Positions 53,862 through 63,844 are shown, counted from the stretch's first letter. The stretch: DNA of 64,000 nt from Janthinobacterium sp. 67 (GCF_002797895.1 NZ_PGES01000001.1:4340001-4404000), one strand, 5' to 3'. A program made the numbers and translations. The notes: a model not told the origin generated them from the sequence alone.

Positions 53862-56800
53862 TTATGCCGCGTGCTTGCTGCCATCCGCGAGCACCGCCAG
53901 CAATCTGGCCTTATCCTTGCGATACGTGTCGACTGCCGCTTCCTTGACGTGGCCGAAGCCGCGGATTTTCTCGGGCAGCGATGCCAGTTCCACGCAGGTC
54001 GCCAGCTTGTCCGCCGTCAGGTTGACCAGCAGGCCGGCCAGCAGTTCGCGGTATTCGACGATCAGCGCGCGTTCCATCTTGCGCTCGGCCGTGTAGCCGA
54101 AGAGGTCGAAGGTGCCGCCCCGCAGTCCTTTGGCTTTCGCCAGCAGCTTGAAGGCACGCCACATCCAGGAGCCGAACTCCGCTTTCACGAGGTGGCCCTT
54201 GGCATCTTTCTTGGCGAACAGCGGCGGCGCCAAGTTGAATTTGACGGAGAAGTTGCCCTCGAATTGCTGCTGCAATTGCTCGACGAAACGGCCATCCGTG
54301 TACAGGCGCGCCACTTCGTATTCATCCTTGTAGGCCAGCAATTTGAAGTAGCTCTTGGCGACAGCCATCGACAGTTTCTGGCCCAGTCCCAGGGTGTTTT
54401 CGCGGTCGCGCACCTGTCTCACCAAGGTCGCATAGCCATCCGCATACGCGGCGTTCTGGTAGGCCGTGAGGAACTCCACGCGCTTCTTGAGCACGCTGTC
54501 GAGGCTTTGCGGCATTTGCACGATGATCGCTTGCGACGGCGTGGCGATTTGCGTCACCTTGCGTACGTCGACGGCGGCACGGCGGCCCCACAGGAAACTT
54601 TTCTTGTTCGATTCGATGCCCACGCCATTCAATTCGATGGCGCGCAGCAGGGCCGCTTCCGTCAGCGGGATACGGCCCTTTTGCCAGGCGTAGCCGAGCA
54701 TGAACAGGTTGGCGGCAATCGAGTCGCCCATCAGCGCGGTGGCCAGTTTTGTGGCGTCGATAAAGTCGGCCGCGTCGGCGCCGCCGACGGATTCCTCGAT
54801 CAGCTGGCGCACTTCGGCCGCCGGATATTGCCAGTCCGCATTCTGTGCAAACGTGCCCGGCGGTTGTTCGTGCAGGTTGACGACGGCCAGGCTGCGGCCC
54901 GGACGCATTTTCGACACGGCATCTTGCGCCCCGGCCGTCAGCATGTCGCAGCCCAGGATCAGGTCCGCTTCGCCCGTGGCGATGCGCTGGGCGCGGATGT
55001 GCGCGGGAGATTTGGCGATTTTCACGTGCGAAGTGACGGAACCGTTTTTTTGCGACATGCCCGTCATGTCCAGCACGGACGCGCCCTTGCCTTCCAGGTG
55101 CGCCGCCATGCCCATCAGGGCGCCGACGGTGATGACGCCCGTGCCGCCGATGCCGTTGATCAGGATGTTGTACGGCGCGTCGCAAGCGGGCAGGACGGGT
55201 TCCGGCAGGGGGCCGAAATTGTCCGTCTCGCCTGCTTTGCTCGCGCCCGTCTTGGTCTTCTTCAGGCTGCCGCCCTCGACGGTGACGAAGCTGGGGCAGA
55301 AACCCTTGGCGCACGAGTAATCCTTGTTGCACGAGGATTGGTCGATGGTGCGCTTGCGGCCAAATTCCGTTTCTTTCGGCAAGATCGACACGCAGTTCGA
55401 TTGCACGCCGCAGTCGCCGCAGCCTTCGCAGACGGCGTCGTTGATGACCATGCGTTTGGCTATGTCCGGATACTCGCCTTTCTTGCGGCGCCGGCGTTTC
55501 TCGGCCGCGCAGGTCTGGTCGTAGATCAGCACGGACACGCCCGGTACTTCGCGCAATTCGCGCTGCACGGCATCCATGTCCTTGCGGTCGTGCAAGGTCA
55601 GGTGGGCGGGCAGGTTGCTGCGGTCGCTATAGCGCGATAAATCTTCCGTCACCAGCGCGATGCGGGCGATGCCTTCGGCCGCCACCTGTTGCGCCATCAT
55701 CGGGACGGTGATGAGGCCGTCCACGGGCTGGCCGCCCGTCATGGCGACGGCATCGTTGTAGAGGATTTTATAAGTGATGTTGACCTTGGCCGCCTGCGCG
55801 GCGCGGATGGCCAGATAGCCGGAATGAAAGTAGGTGCCGTCGCCCAGGTTCTGGAACACGTGCGGCAGCTCGGAAAACGCGGCTTGCCCGATCCACGGCG
55901 CGCCTTCGCCGCCCATGTGCGTGGTCAGCTTGTTCATTTCCGGGTAGATCGACGTTGCCATCACGTGGCAGCCGATGCCGGCCAGCGCCAGGCTGCCGTC
56001 CGGCACCTTGGTCGACGTGTTGTGCGGGCAGCCGGAGCAGTAAAAGGCGGGACGGAACGGCGTGTTTACGGCTTTCTTCAAGACCGCATCCTTGGCGTCG
56101 AGGAAACTTAATCTCGCCTTGATCAGGTCGCACGTGACGGGATCGGAAATCAGGCGCGCGATGCGGCTGGCGATGACCCGCGCCACTTGCGAGACGGAAA
56201 AATCCGCCTTCGAGGTCAGCAGCCATTCGCCGCGCGGCGCCACCCATTCGCCTTTTTCGTCGAATTTGCCGATCACGCGCGGGCGCACGTCGTCGCGCCA
56301 GTTGTACAGCTGCTCTTTTAACTGGTATTCGACGATCTGGCGTTTTTCTTCGACAACGAGGATTTCATCGAGGCCTTGCGCGAACTCGCGCACGCTGTCC
56401 GGTTCCAGCGGCCACGGCATGGCGACCTTGAACAGCCGCATGCCGACGTCGGCCGCCATTTGCTCGTCGATGCCCAGCTCTTCCAGCGCCTCGAGCACGT
56501 CCTGGTAGGACTTGCCGGACGCGATGATGCCCAGCTTGGCGTTCGGGCTGTCGATGGTGGTGTGGTTGAGCTTGTTTTCGCGCGCGTAAGCGAGGGCTGC
56601 ATAGATCTTGTAATCCTGCATCAGCGCTTCCTGGTTGCGCGCCTGCTGGCCCAGCGGGATGCTCGACAGGCGCGCGTTCAGGCCGCCTTCGGGCATCTGG
56701 AAATCCTGCGGAATTTTTACTTCCACGCGGAACGGGTCGGCATCGATGGAGGCCGACGATTCGACCGTGTCGGCCAGGGCCTTGAAGGCCACCGTGCAGC

Positions 56801-57458
56801 CGGAAAAGCGCGACATGGCCCAGCCGTGGATGCCCAGGTCCAGGTATTCCTGCACATTGCATGGATACAGGACGGGGATCATCGAGGCGGAGAACAAATG
56901 ATCAGACTGGTGCGGCAGGGTCGATGAATACGCGCCGTGATCGTCGCCGGCCACCAGCAGCACGCCGCCCAGCTTGGCCGTTCCCGCATGGTTCATGTGC
57001 TTGAAGACATCGCCGCAGCGGTCCACGCCAGGGCCCTTGCCGTACCACATGGCAAATACGCCGTCGTACTTGGCCGGGCCGATCAGGTCGACCTGCTGCG
57101 AACCCCAGACGGCGGTCGCGGCCAGGTCTTCGTTGACGCCGGGCACGAACTGCACGTGGTGCGCTTCCAGCTGTTTCTTGGCTTTCCACAGGTTTTCATC
57201 GAGGCCGCCCAGGGGCGAGCCGCGGTAGCCGGAAATGAAGCCGGCCGTGTTCAATCCTGCGGCCTGGTCGCGCAGGCGCTGCATCATCGGCAGGCGCACG
57301 AGGGCCTGGGTGCCGGACAGGAAGATGGCGCCGGTGGTGGCCGTGTATTTGTCGTCGAGGCTGACGGTGGTCAAACGGGAAGGCTCAAGAGGGGTAGATG
57401 GCGCGGCACCGGCGTTTCTAGCGAACGCTGCGGAGCCGTTTTCCGTGGTCACGGACAT
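53862..57458 (-). CDS. Fused indolepyruvate:ferredoxin oxidoreductase
   Basis: A 1198-residue fusion of IorA and IorB-type domains; the start is ATG 57458 after TTGGAGACAGCC. The N-terminal part is a transketolase-like pyrimidine-binding domain (GAIFLSGTQALVRLPMMQRL; FISGYRGSPLGGLDENLW), then a TPP-binding domain with GCxxH pattern CSGCPHNTSTKVPDGS and GIGCHVM. A ferredoxin-like cysteine cluster follows (CEGCGDCGVQSNC; SSCNKDYSCAKGFCP), and the C-terminal gamma domain has ILINGIGGTGVITVGALMGMAAH. It converts arylpyruvates, from aromatic amino acid breakdown, to aryl-acetyl-CoA. It runs leftwards from a promoter containing a long palindrome. Confidence 0.93.
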   Translation of the reverse strand: MSVTTENGSAAFARNAGAAPSTPLEPSRLTTVSLDDKYTATTGAIFLSGTQALVRLPMMQRLRDQAAGLNTAGFISGYRGSPLGGLDENLWKAKKQLEAHHVQFVPGVNEDLAATAVWGSQQVDLIGPAKYDGVFAMWYGKGPGVDRCGDVFKHMNHAGTAKLGGVLLVAGDDHGAYSSTLPHQSDHLFSASMIPVLYPCNVQEYLDLGIHGWAMSRFSGCTVAFKALADTVESSASIDADPFRVEVKIPQDFQMPEGGLNARLSSIPLGQQARNQEALMQDYKIYAALAYARENKLNHTTIDSPNAKLGIIASGKSYQDVLEALEELGIDEQMAADVGMRLFKVAMPWPLEPDSVREFAQGLDEILVVEEKRQIVEYQLKEQLYNWRDDVRPRVIGKFDEKGEWVAPRGEWLLTSKADFSVSQVARVIASRIARLISDPVTCDLIKARLSFLDAKDAVLKKAVNTPFRPAFYCSGCPHNTSTKVPDGSLALAGIGCHVMATSIYPEMNKLTTHMGGEGAPWIGQAAFSELPHVFQNLGDGTYFHSGYLAIRAAQAAKVNITYKILYNDAVAMTGGQPVDGLITVPMMAQQVAAEGIARIALVTEDLSRYSDRSNLPAHLTLHDRKDMDAVQRELREVPGVSVLIYDQTCAAEKRRRRKKGEYPDIAKRMVINDAVCEGCGDCGVQSNCVSILPKETEFGRKRTIDQSSCNKDYSCAKGFCPSFVTVEGGSLKKTKTGASKAGETDNFGPLPEPVLPACDAPYNILINGIGGTGVITVGALMGMAAHLEGKGASVLDMTGMSQKNGSVTSHVKIAKSPAHIRAQRIATGEADLILGCDMLTAGAQDAVSKMRPGRSLAVVNLHEQPPGTFAQNADWQYPAAEVRQLIEESVGGADAADFIDATKLATALMGDSIAANLFMLGYAWQKGRIPLTEAALLRAIELNGVGIESNKKSFLWGRRAAVDVRKVTQIATPSQAIIVQMPQSLDSVLKKRVEFLTAYQNAAYADGYATLVRQVRDRENTLGLGQKLSMAVAKSYFKLLAYKDEYEVARLYTDGRFVEQLQQQFEGNFSVKFNLAPPLFAKKDAKGHLVKAEFGSWMWRAFKLLAKAKGLRGGTFDLFGYTAERKMERALIVEYRELLAGLLVNLTADKLATCVELASLPEKIRGFGHVKEAAVDTYRKDKARLLAVLADGSKHAA

Positions 57459-57557
57459 GGCTGTCTCCAAAAGGGTGTTTCAGATGACGGCTGTACAAGG
57501 AACGCGCCCGGTAAGGCGCGCGCTGTGCAGACGGGATGGCCGCGTGTGGGCGGCACA

Positions 57558-57583
57558 TAACTATTTTAAATTTAAAATAGTTA
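57558..57583. promoter_or_regulatory. 26-base perfect palindrome in the promoter of the indolepyruvate oxidoreductase
   Basis: Arm TAACTATTTTAAA (57558-57570) is followed directly by its exact reverse complement (57571-57583). It lies about 100 bases upstream of the oxidoreductase start and overlaps the AT-rich promoter region. A regulator binding site is probable; the family that binds is unknown. Confidence 0.6.
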
Positions 57584-57652
57584 ATGTGGTCAGTGTAGAA
57601 CGAGCGGGGAAGAGGGGCAAATATGGTTTGCCGATGGGGGTATAAGAAATAC

Positions 57653-58594
57653 TTATGCCATGGGCGAGAGCACGTGCGCGCCCACCCAGCGCCCGCTGCC
57701 GCACAGCTCGGCGGCCACTTGCAGCACCAGATTTTTCACGGCGTTGCCTGCGTTCGTCAGGGGAATGTTTTTCGAGGCGCACAGGGCCACCGTGCGCGAC
57801 AGGACGGGGCTGTGGATGGCGTAGCTGCGCATGGCGCCGCTGTCGAGTTCGGCCAGCAGCGGCGCGGCGGGCAGGATGGTGGCACCCATGCCGGCCAGGA
57901 TGGCCGATTTCAGGATAGCGATCGAGTTGATTTCGATCACGTTCGCCGTCTCGAGGCCCAGTTCGCGGGCGCGGCTGTCGATGCGCGGGCGCACGCCATG
58001 CTGCAGGCCCGGCAAGATCAGCGTGGCGCTCAATGCTTGCGGGAACGACAGCGCCGAGCCCGTGGGCGCGAACGGCGAATCGCTGCGGCAGATGAAACGC
58101 ATCTCTTCTTCCACCAGGGGACAGCAGGCAAACGGCGTCAGCTGGCCATCGTCGAACAGCACGGCCAGGTTGATGCGGCCCGATTTCAGTTGTTCATTGA
58201 GGTTGCCCGTGATTTCTTCCGTCAGTTGCAAGGTGATTTCGGGGTAGCGTTCGCGCGCGGCCAGCAGCAGGGGCAGGGCCAGCGCGCCCGATATGCTGTG
58301 CGGCAATCCCAGGGTGACATTGCCGGATGGCCGCGTGGCGCTTTGCGTGACGGCCGAGCGGGCGTCGGCCACCTGTTTCAAAATCGCTTGCGCATGTTCG
58401 TAAAACACCTTGCCCGCGTCCGTGCTGAGCACGCCCTGGGCCGAGCGGTGCAGCAGCTGCACGCCCAGTTCCTCTTCCAGCTGGCGCAGCTGCTGCGTCA
58501 GGGCCGGCTGCGCCACGTGCAGGATCAGGGCCGCGCGCGACAGCGAGCCGTGGTCGACGATGGCAACAAAGTAGCGTAATTGGCGCAGTTCCAT
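57653..58594 (-). CDS. LysR-family transcriptional regulator (Nac/CynR-like)
   Basis: A 313-residue regulator; the start at MELRQL follows a long frame whose first 55 residues are not LysR-like. Helix-turn-helix: LRYFVAIVDHGSLSRAALILHVAQPALTQQLRQLEEELGVQLL. The substrate-binding domain is complete. It is in the same direction as the indolepyruvate oxidoreductase and may control it, or the divergent HD-GYP gene 138 bases away. Confidence 0.9.
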   Translation of the reverse strand: MELRQLRYFVAIVDHGSLSRAALILHVAQPALTQQLRQLEEELGVQLLHRSAQGVLSTDAGKVFYEHAQAILKQVADARSAVTQSATRPSGNVTLGLPHSISGALALPLLLAARERYPEITLQLTEEITGNLNEQLKSGRINLAVLFDDGQLTPFACCPLVEEEMRFICRSDSPFAPTGSALSFPQALSATLILPGLQHGVRPRIDSRARELGLETANVIEINSIAILKSAILAGMGATILPAAPLLAELDSGAMRSYAIHSPVLSRTVALCASKNIPLTNAGNAVKNLVLQVAAELCGSGRWVGAHVLSPMA

Positions 58595-58732
58595 GGGTCC
58601 CAAGAGCGGTGCGTTGAGCGGAAAAAACAGGGTGTTGCGCCGCAGCGCCGAACGCGGCCAGCAGAATAACAATTTTGTTATACTCATTCTAGCGCCTTCG
58701 GTGCTCCAGCCGCGTATTTGTGGGATGACAGC

Positions 58733-59959
58733 ATGCTCAAGAAAGTTGATTCGTCTCAATTAAAAGTGGGCATGTACATTCATGACCTCAGCTGCGACTG
58801 GATGACGCATCCATTCGTGCGCAACCGTTTCCTGTTGCGCAGCGACGATGAAATCCGCAAGATCATGCAGGCCGGCATCCACGACGTGGTGATCGACAGC
58901 GGCAAGGGCCTCGACGTGCAGGACGCGCCCACCGTGGCGCAGGCCCAGGCTGACACGGAACGCGAGCTGGTGCAGATCGCCGCGGCGCCGCAAGTGGTCA
59001 CGCGCGTGTCGCTGGGCATGGAACTGGCGCGCGCCACGCAGGTGCGGCGTCAGGCGGCGAGCCTGGTGCGCACGGTGATGGCCGACGTGCGCCTGGGCAA
59101 GGCTGTCGAGCTCGACCGCGTGCAGCACACGGTGCAGGATATTACCGAATCGATCCTGCGCAATCCCGGCGCCCTCGTCGGCTTGTTGCGCATCAAGAGC
59201 AAGGATGACTACACCTTTTTGCATTCCGTCAGCGTGTGCGCGCTGCTGGTGGCGTTTTGCCGCTCGCGCGGCATCGATGCGGCCACCACGCACCAGGCCG
59301 GCCTCGGCGGCTTGCTGCACGATACGGGCAAGGCCCTGGTGCCCGACAGCGTGCTGAACAAGCCAGGCCCCCTGAGTTCGGAAGAATTTGCCCAGATCAA
59401 GCGCCATCCGCGCGACGGCTATGACATCCTGCGCCAGTCGCCCGAAGTGGGAGCGATTCCCCTCGACATCACCTTGCACCACCACGAACGGCGCGACGGC
59501 AGCGGCTACCCGGACCAGCTGGCCGGCGACGCCATCAGCGAACTGGCGCAGATGGCGGCCATTGTCGACGTGTATGACGCGCTGACGTCGGACCGCAGCT
59601 ATCACAAGGGCATTCCCGCCGCCGAAGCCTTGCGCAAGATCTATGAATGGAGCAAATTCCACTTCAACCCCGTGTTCGCGCAGGACTTCATGCGCTGCGT
59701 GGGTATCTATCCGGTAGGCACCATGGTGATGCTGGAATCGGGCCGCCTGGCCGTCGTCATCGAGGCGCACGAAAGCAATCTGCTGGCGCCCAAAGTGAAT
59801 GTGTTTTTCAGTACGAAGAGCAAGACCTACATCAAGCCGGAAACGGTCGATTTGTCGCGCGGCTTCGGCTTTGGCGGCGCCGACAAGATCGTCGGCCATG
59901 AGTCGGCCGCCAAGTGGCAGGTCGATCCCATGCGTTTTTTATCGCTGGCGGATGCCTGA
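58733..59959 (+). CDS. HD-GYP domain c-di-GMP phosphodiesterase
   Basis: A 408-residue protein starting at MLKKVD. The N-terminal DUF3391-like domain is followed by an HD-GYP domain: LGGLLHDTGKALVP, HHHERRDGSGYP with the GYP motif, and VDVYDALTSDRSY. All signature residues are intact, so it should degrade c-di-GMP. The divergent start shares 138 bases with the LysR gene. Convergent with the GGDEF gene. Confidence 0.93.
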   Translation: MLKKVDSSQLKVGMYIHDLSCDWMTHPFVRNRFLLRSDDEIRKIMQAGIHDVVIDSGKGLDVQDAPTVAQAQADTERELVQIAAAPQVVTRVSLGMELARATQVRRQAASLVRTVMADVRLGKAVELDRVQHTVQDITESILRNPGALVGLLRIKSKDDYTFLHSVSVCALLVAFCRSRGIDAATTHQAGLGGLLHDTGKALVPDSVLNKPGPLSSEEFAQIKRHPRDGYDILRQSPEVGAIPLDITLHHHERRDGSGYPDQLAGDAISELAQMAAIVDVYDALTSDRSYHKGIPAAEALRKIYEWSKFHFNPVFAQDFMRCVGIYPVGTMVMLESGRLAVVIEAHESNLLAPKVNVFFSTKSKTYIKPETVDLSRGFGFGGADKIVGHESAAKWQVDPMRFLSLADA

Positions 59960-60079
59960 ATGGTGTGCGCCTTTGACAAAGAGCGCCTGAAAACCGTTCA
60001 GGGCAAGGCGCTGGCGCGAAGACAGTACGACTAGTACGGCGAGCGCCTGCAACGCCGCCATGGACGTTTTCTCAGGTGA

Positions 60080-61126
60080 TCAGAAAAATTCCGCCGTATC
60101 GTTCGAGGTAATAGTCGTTAACAAGCCCTTGGCGACGAGTTCGTCGTAGTGGCACGCCAGGTTGCGGCCATGGCTCTTGGCGTAATACAGGGCCTGGTCG
60201 GCGCGGCCGAGGATGATGACGGGCGCCTCGTAGGCGTTGATGCTGACGAAGCCCACGCTGACGGTCACTCTGCCCACTTGCGGGAAGTCGTGCGCCTCGA
60301 CGTTGGTGCGGAAGCGGTCGATGATTTTCTGCGCATTTTCCAGGGTGATCGAGCGCAGCAGCACGACGAATTCCTCGCCGCCGAAGCGGAAGATGCGGTC
60401 TTGCGAGCGGAACGACGATTGCAGCTGGTTGGCGATCAGGATCAGCACCTCATCGCCGTACAGGTGGCCAAACTTATCGTTGACCAGTTTGAAATGATCG
60501 ACGTCGATCACGGCCAGCCATTGGCGTTCCGTGTCCGTGTGGTGGCGCCGTTCTTCATCGACGGGACGCGGCCTTTCCGCTTCCGGTTCGCCGCGGCTGT
60601 GCAGGATTTTCGCCAGCTGGTCGTCGAAGGTCTTGCGGTTCAACAAGCCGGTAAGCGAATCGCGTTCGCTGTAGTCGAGCAGGTTCTGGAAATTGCGGTA
60701 CACGCTGACGATGCCGCCGATCACCTGGATCGTGGCGCCCGTGTAGGGCGTGGGATTGGTGATTTCCAGGCAGGTGGTGACCTGGTCGCCGATCCAGATG
60801 GGCAGCCACAGCAGGTGGCGGCCGTCCGCGCACAGGGTGTCGGCGCTCGCTTCATGGCGCTTGATGCAGGCGGCCAGTGCCGGGTAGTCGGACAGCGGTT
60901 CACCCGGCAGGGTAGGATCGCTATGCTCTTCCATGCGGGCCACGCTGCCCGCCACGATGATGGCCCGCGACCGCACGAACACCTGGCCACGCACGGTGGT
61001 CAGGGCCAGCACACGGGTCTGCGACGCGGCAGCGAGTTCCTGGACGGCCGAGATCACGGAGATGTCGAGCATCGTGTGGTCGCGATGCCCGGTCATGTCC
61101 ACCATGTGTTTCAGTAGGGAATCCAT
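60080..61126 (-). CDS. GGDEF-domain diguanylate cyclase
   Basis: A 348-residue protein, start at MDSLLKH; the longer upstream frame is not protein-like. An N-terminal sensor-like region (about 1-160) precedes a GGDEF domain with FGGEEF and DVDHFKLVNDKFGHLYGDEVL, and catalytic residues complete. Five residues before GGEEF is RSQD, the RxxD feedback-inhibition site. It makes c-di-GMP and is product-inhibited. It is convergent with the HD-GYP gene, so synthesis and breakdown genes are side by side. Confidence 0.92.
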   Translation of the reverse strand: MDSLLKHMVDMTGHRDHTMLDISVISAVQELAAASQTRVLALTTVRGQVFVRSRAIIVAGSVARMEEHSDPTLPGEPLSDYPALAACIKRHEASADTLCADGRHLLWLPIWIGDQVTTCLEITNPTPYTGATIQVIGGIVSVYRNFQNLLDYSERDSLTGLLNRKTFDDQLAKILHSRGEPEAERPRPVDEERRHHTDTERQWLAVIDVDHFKLVNDKFGHLYGDEVLILIANQLQSSFRSQDRIFRFGGEEFVVLLRSITLENAQKIIDRFRTNVEAHDFPQVGRVTVSVGFVSINAYEAPVIILGRADQALYYAKSHGRNLACHYDELVAKGLLTTITSNDTAEFF

Positions 61127-61327
61127 TGTCGATCTCTGGAAAGTGGTCACACAAGTGTCGTCATACCAGCATTGCATCAAGCAAGAGCATGTTCGCGTCC
61201 GTCTACAAGAAGCCAAGATTTATTTGGTGGCATGACGCTCTGTACCGCCGGGCGAGAGGCCTTTCCAAAGAAGAGCTAAGCAGGATAATGTCTTTTTGCC
61301 TAATAGGCAATTAACGTATGCAATATT

Positions 61328-61343
61328 TCATGTAAATACATGA
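61328..61343. other. Small inverted repeat in the 480-base gap before the flp gene
   Basis: TCATGTA-AA-TACATGA (61328-61343). The rest of the region between the GGDEF and flp genes is AT-rich with promoter-like patches but no gene I can support. Confidence 0.35.
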
Positions 61344-61607
61344 GATTCATGCACTACATTGCAAAAAACTTGCCCTGACGCAGGCTTTCAATCCTGATCG
61401 CAACATTTGTTTGCGTCAGCCGCCATTTCACCAAGGTTTGATAATTTCCATGTGGAAACTTGTGGCGCGTCAATTTGCCAAAACGTGGACGCTTTATAGT
61501 CAATGTAATGGCGCAGAAATTTACGGCAGGAAACATATTAGCAGGAAAGGGCAATGTTTCACACCCGATTGCGCCAGGGACTTGTGATTCACTTTTGGGA
61601 GCTTGTC

Positions 61608-61790
61608 ATGCATACCTTCCTGTCGGCAGTACAGCAGTTTGTCAAGGATGAGGATGGCATTACGGCAATCGAATACGGCCTGATTGCGGCCTTGATGGCT
61701 ACCGCCATCACGGCCGGTTTCTTGCTGATCAAGACCAACTTGCTGGCCGTCCTCACCGATATTTCGTCGAACCTGGTGTTGACGCCCTAA
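61608..61790 (+). CDS. flp: Flp/Fap-type pilin
   Basis: A 60-residue prepilin; the start follows TTTTGGGAGCTTGTC. The type IVb leader ends at the G-I/E-containing motif DGITAIEYGLIAALMATAITAG, with cleavage after the Gly as in Flp pilins, then a single hydrophobic N-terminal helix. It forms the Tad/Flp pilus fibre. It is separated from the prepilin peptidase gene by a strong terminator, allowing high pilin expression. Confidence 0.93.
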   Translation: MHTFLSAVQQFVKDEDGITAIEYGLIAALMATAITAGFLLIKTNLLAVLTDISSNLVLTP

Positions 61791-61797
61791 GCGGGTG

Positions 61798-61830
61798 CCC
61801 GCCATCGGCCGGCCGGTGGCGGGTTTTTTT
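61798..61830 (+). terminator. Intrinsic terminator after the pilin gene
   Basis: CCCGCCA (61798-61804) pairs with TGGCGGG (61817-61823) and is followed by seven T. Partial read-through into the prepilin peptidase is expected. Confidence 0.88.
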
Positions 61831-61843
61831 CGGGAGGTGTGCC

Positions 61844-62377
61844 ATGCCTGCAACTGCCTTGTGCGACCTGCTGTTGCTGTGCTTCGTGACGGGGGCCGCC
61901 GTCAGTGATTTGATCCGCCGCAAGATTCCGAATGGTCTGGTGTTGTCCGGCATTCTCGCCGCCCTGGCCTTGCACCTGTGGCTGTGGCCGCAAAGCGTGC
62001 TGCCGTCGTGGCTGGGCGGCATGGCCACGGGTTTCTTCCTGTTTCTACCGTTGTACGCGCTGCGCGGCATGGCCGCCGGCGACGTCAAATTGATCGCCAT
62101 GGTGGGCGCCTTTGCCGGTCCCTGGCCCGTGCTGCAGATCTGTTTCGCCACGTTTGTCCTGGGCGGCGTGATGGCCGTGCTGATGATCACCTGGCAGGGC
62201 AAGTGGCGCGCCTGCCTGGCCAATCTGCGCCAGTTGCTGTGGCCGATGATCGCGCGCATGGCCGGCATTTCCCTGGCGCCCAACGCGCTCGGCAGCGGCG
62301 CCAGCGTGGGCAATATGCCGTATGGACTGGCCATTGCCCTGGGCTGTCTGGTGGTGCAAGGGCGGCAGTATTTCTGA
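61844..62377 (+). CDS. Prepilin peptidase (CpaA/TadV-like)
   Basis: A 177-residue membrane aspartic peptidase; the start follows CGGGAGGTGTGCC. The two catalytic Asp residues are in AAVSDLIRRKIPN and GDVKLIAM, with several hydrophobic helices. Minimal length and lack of an N-methylation domain match TadV/CpaA. It would process the Flp pilin encoded just upstream. Confidence 0.92.
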   Translation: MPATALCDLLLLCFVTGAAVSDLIRRKIPNGLVLSGILAALALHLWLWPQSVLPSWLGGMATGFFLFLPLYALRGMAAGDVKLIAMVGAFAGPWPVLQICFATFVLGGVMAVLMITWQGKWRACLANLRQLLWPMIARMAGISLAPNALGSGASVGNMPYGLAIALGCLVVQGRQYF

Positions 62378-62470
62378 TTGGCATTTATTGCTCTGAATCA
62401 ATGGACGCCAGTGTCCGCTCGCTAGAATGAATTTTGTTGAATGCCCTCTTAACCGGCTTGGAGACGCAGC

Positions 62471-63844
62471 ATGACCGAGGTCGACTATTCCATGAGCACC
62501 GACAGCACGCCGCGCCCCGCCGACGCGAACCTGATGCCGCCCTTGCCGCCGCAGCCGAAGAGCTTGCGTGAAACGGGGCTCGAGCGCTCGCTGGTGGTCG
62601 AATTGATCGCCAAGCTGATGTTTGTCGGCGGCAAGACGCACCTGTCCGCGCTGACGACGCGCCTGCGCCTGTCGATCAACGTCTTGCGCGAAGTGCTCGA
62701 TTTCATGGTGACGGAGCAGATGGCCGAAGTGGCCTGGCGCGGCGAATCCGATATCGATGTGCAATACCAGCTGACGGGTGCTGGCAAGCAGCGCGCCGGC
62801 GCCTTCCTCGAGCGTTGCGCCTACGTCGGCGCCGCGCCCGTCACCCTGGACGCCTACCGCGCCATGGTGGCGCGCCAGTCGTGGCTGGCGCAGGAACAGC
62901 GCGTCGGCAGCGACGACCTGGCCGCCGTGCTCGGTGGCGCCCACGCGGGTCCCGGCATGCTCGACGTGGTCGGCGCGGCCCTGCATTCGGGACGCTCGCT
63001 GCTGCTGTACGGTCCGCCCGGCAGCGGCAAGTCGACCCTGGCGCTGCAACTGGGGCAATTGCTGCACGGTCTCGTCGCCGTGCCGCACGCCATCGTCGTC
63101 GGCCACGACATCATCCAGCTGTACGATCCGGCCCAGCACCTGCCGCCTGCGCCGCAGCACGTCAGCCATGCGCGCCAGGCGCTGGAACGGCGCAGCACGG
63201 ATATCCGCTGGGTGCTGTGCCAGCGTCCCGTGATCCACGTGGGCGCCGAGCTCGATGCCGGCATGCTGGAGCTGCGCCATGACGCCAGCGGCGGCTGCTA
63301 CCAGGCGCCGCCCCATGTGCGGGCGAATAACGGCATGCTGATCATCGACGACCTGGGCCGCCAGCGCCTGGGTGCGCAAGAACTGCTGACGCGGCTGATG
63401 CAGCCGCTGGCGCGCGGCAGCGACCAGCTGGCCTTGCCCGGCGGCGTGCAGATCAGCGTGCCGTTCGACAATGCCCTCGTGCTGGCCACGAACGTGCCGC
63501 CGGGCGAGCTGTTTGACGCCGCCTTGCTGCGTCGCATCGGCTACAAGGTGCGGGTGGGGCCGCTGGCCGAGAACGCCTATCGCGCGCTGTTCCGCCAGCA
63601 ATGCCGGCTGGCCGGCATGAGCATCGATGAGCTGGCCATGAATCATTTGCTGCAGCTGCATGGCGCGCAGGGACGGCCCTTGCTGGCCAGCTATCCGCAG
63701 GAATTGCTGGCGCGCATAGGCGACTTCGCCGGCTTTGCCGGCTGCGAAGCGCGCCTGACGGTGGCCGCCCTGGAGCAGGCCTGGAGCAGCCTGTTTGCCA
63801 GCTGCGACATGCCGTCCGCCAGCCTGTGCGAGCGTATCGCATGA
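62471..63844 (+). CDS. AAA+ ATPase of the tad/flp locus
   Basis: A 457-residue protein starting at MTEVDYSM. P-loop GPPGSGKSTLALQLG, Walker B MLIIDDLGR, and sensor-like LVLATNVPPGELFDAAL are visible. N-terminal 150 residues form a winged-helix-like region (LTTRLRLSINVLREVLDFMVTEQM). Such ATPases occur next to Flp pilin genes in Burkholderiales; the exact role is not established. It overlaps the cpaB start by four bases. Confidence 0.7.
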   Translation: MTEVDYSMSTDSTPRPADANLMPPLPPQPKSLRETGLERSLVVELIAKLMFVGGKTHLSALTTRLRLSINVLREVLDFMVTEQMAEVAWRGESDIDVQYQLTGAGKQRAGAFLERCAYVGAAPVTLDAYRAMVARQSWLAQEQRVGSDDLAAVLGGAHAGPGMLDVVGAALHSGRSLLLYGPPGSGKSTLALQLGQLLHGLVAVPHAIVVGHDIIQLYDPAQHLPPAPQHVSHARQALERRSTDIRWVLCQRPVIHVGAELDAGMLELRHDASGGCYQAPPHVRANNGMLIIDDLGRQRLGAQELLTRLMQPLARGSDQLALPGGVQISVPFDNALVLATNVPPGELFDAALLRRIGYKVRVGPLAENAYRALFRQQCRLAGMSIDELAMNHLLQLHGAQGRPLLASYPQELLARIGDFAGFAGCEARLTVAALEQAWSSLFASCDMPSASLCERIA

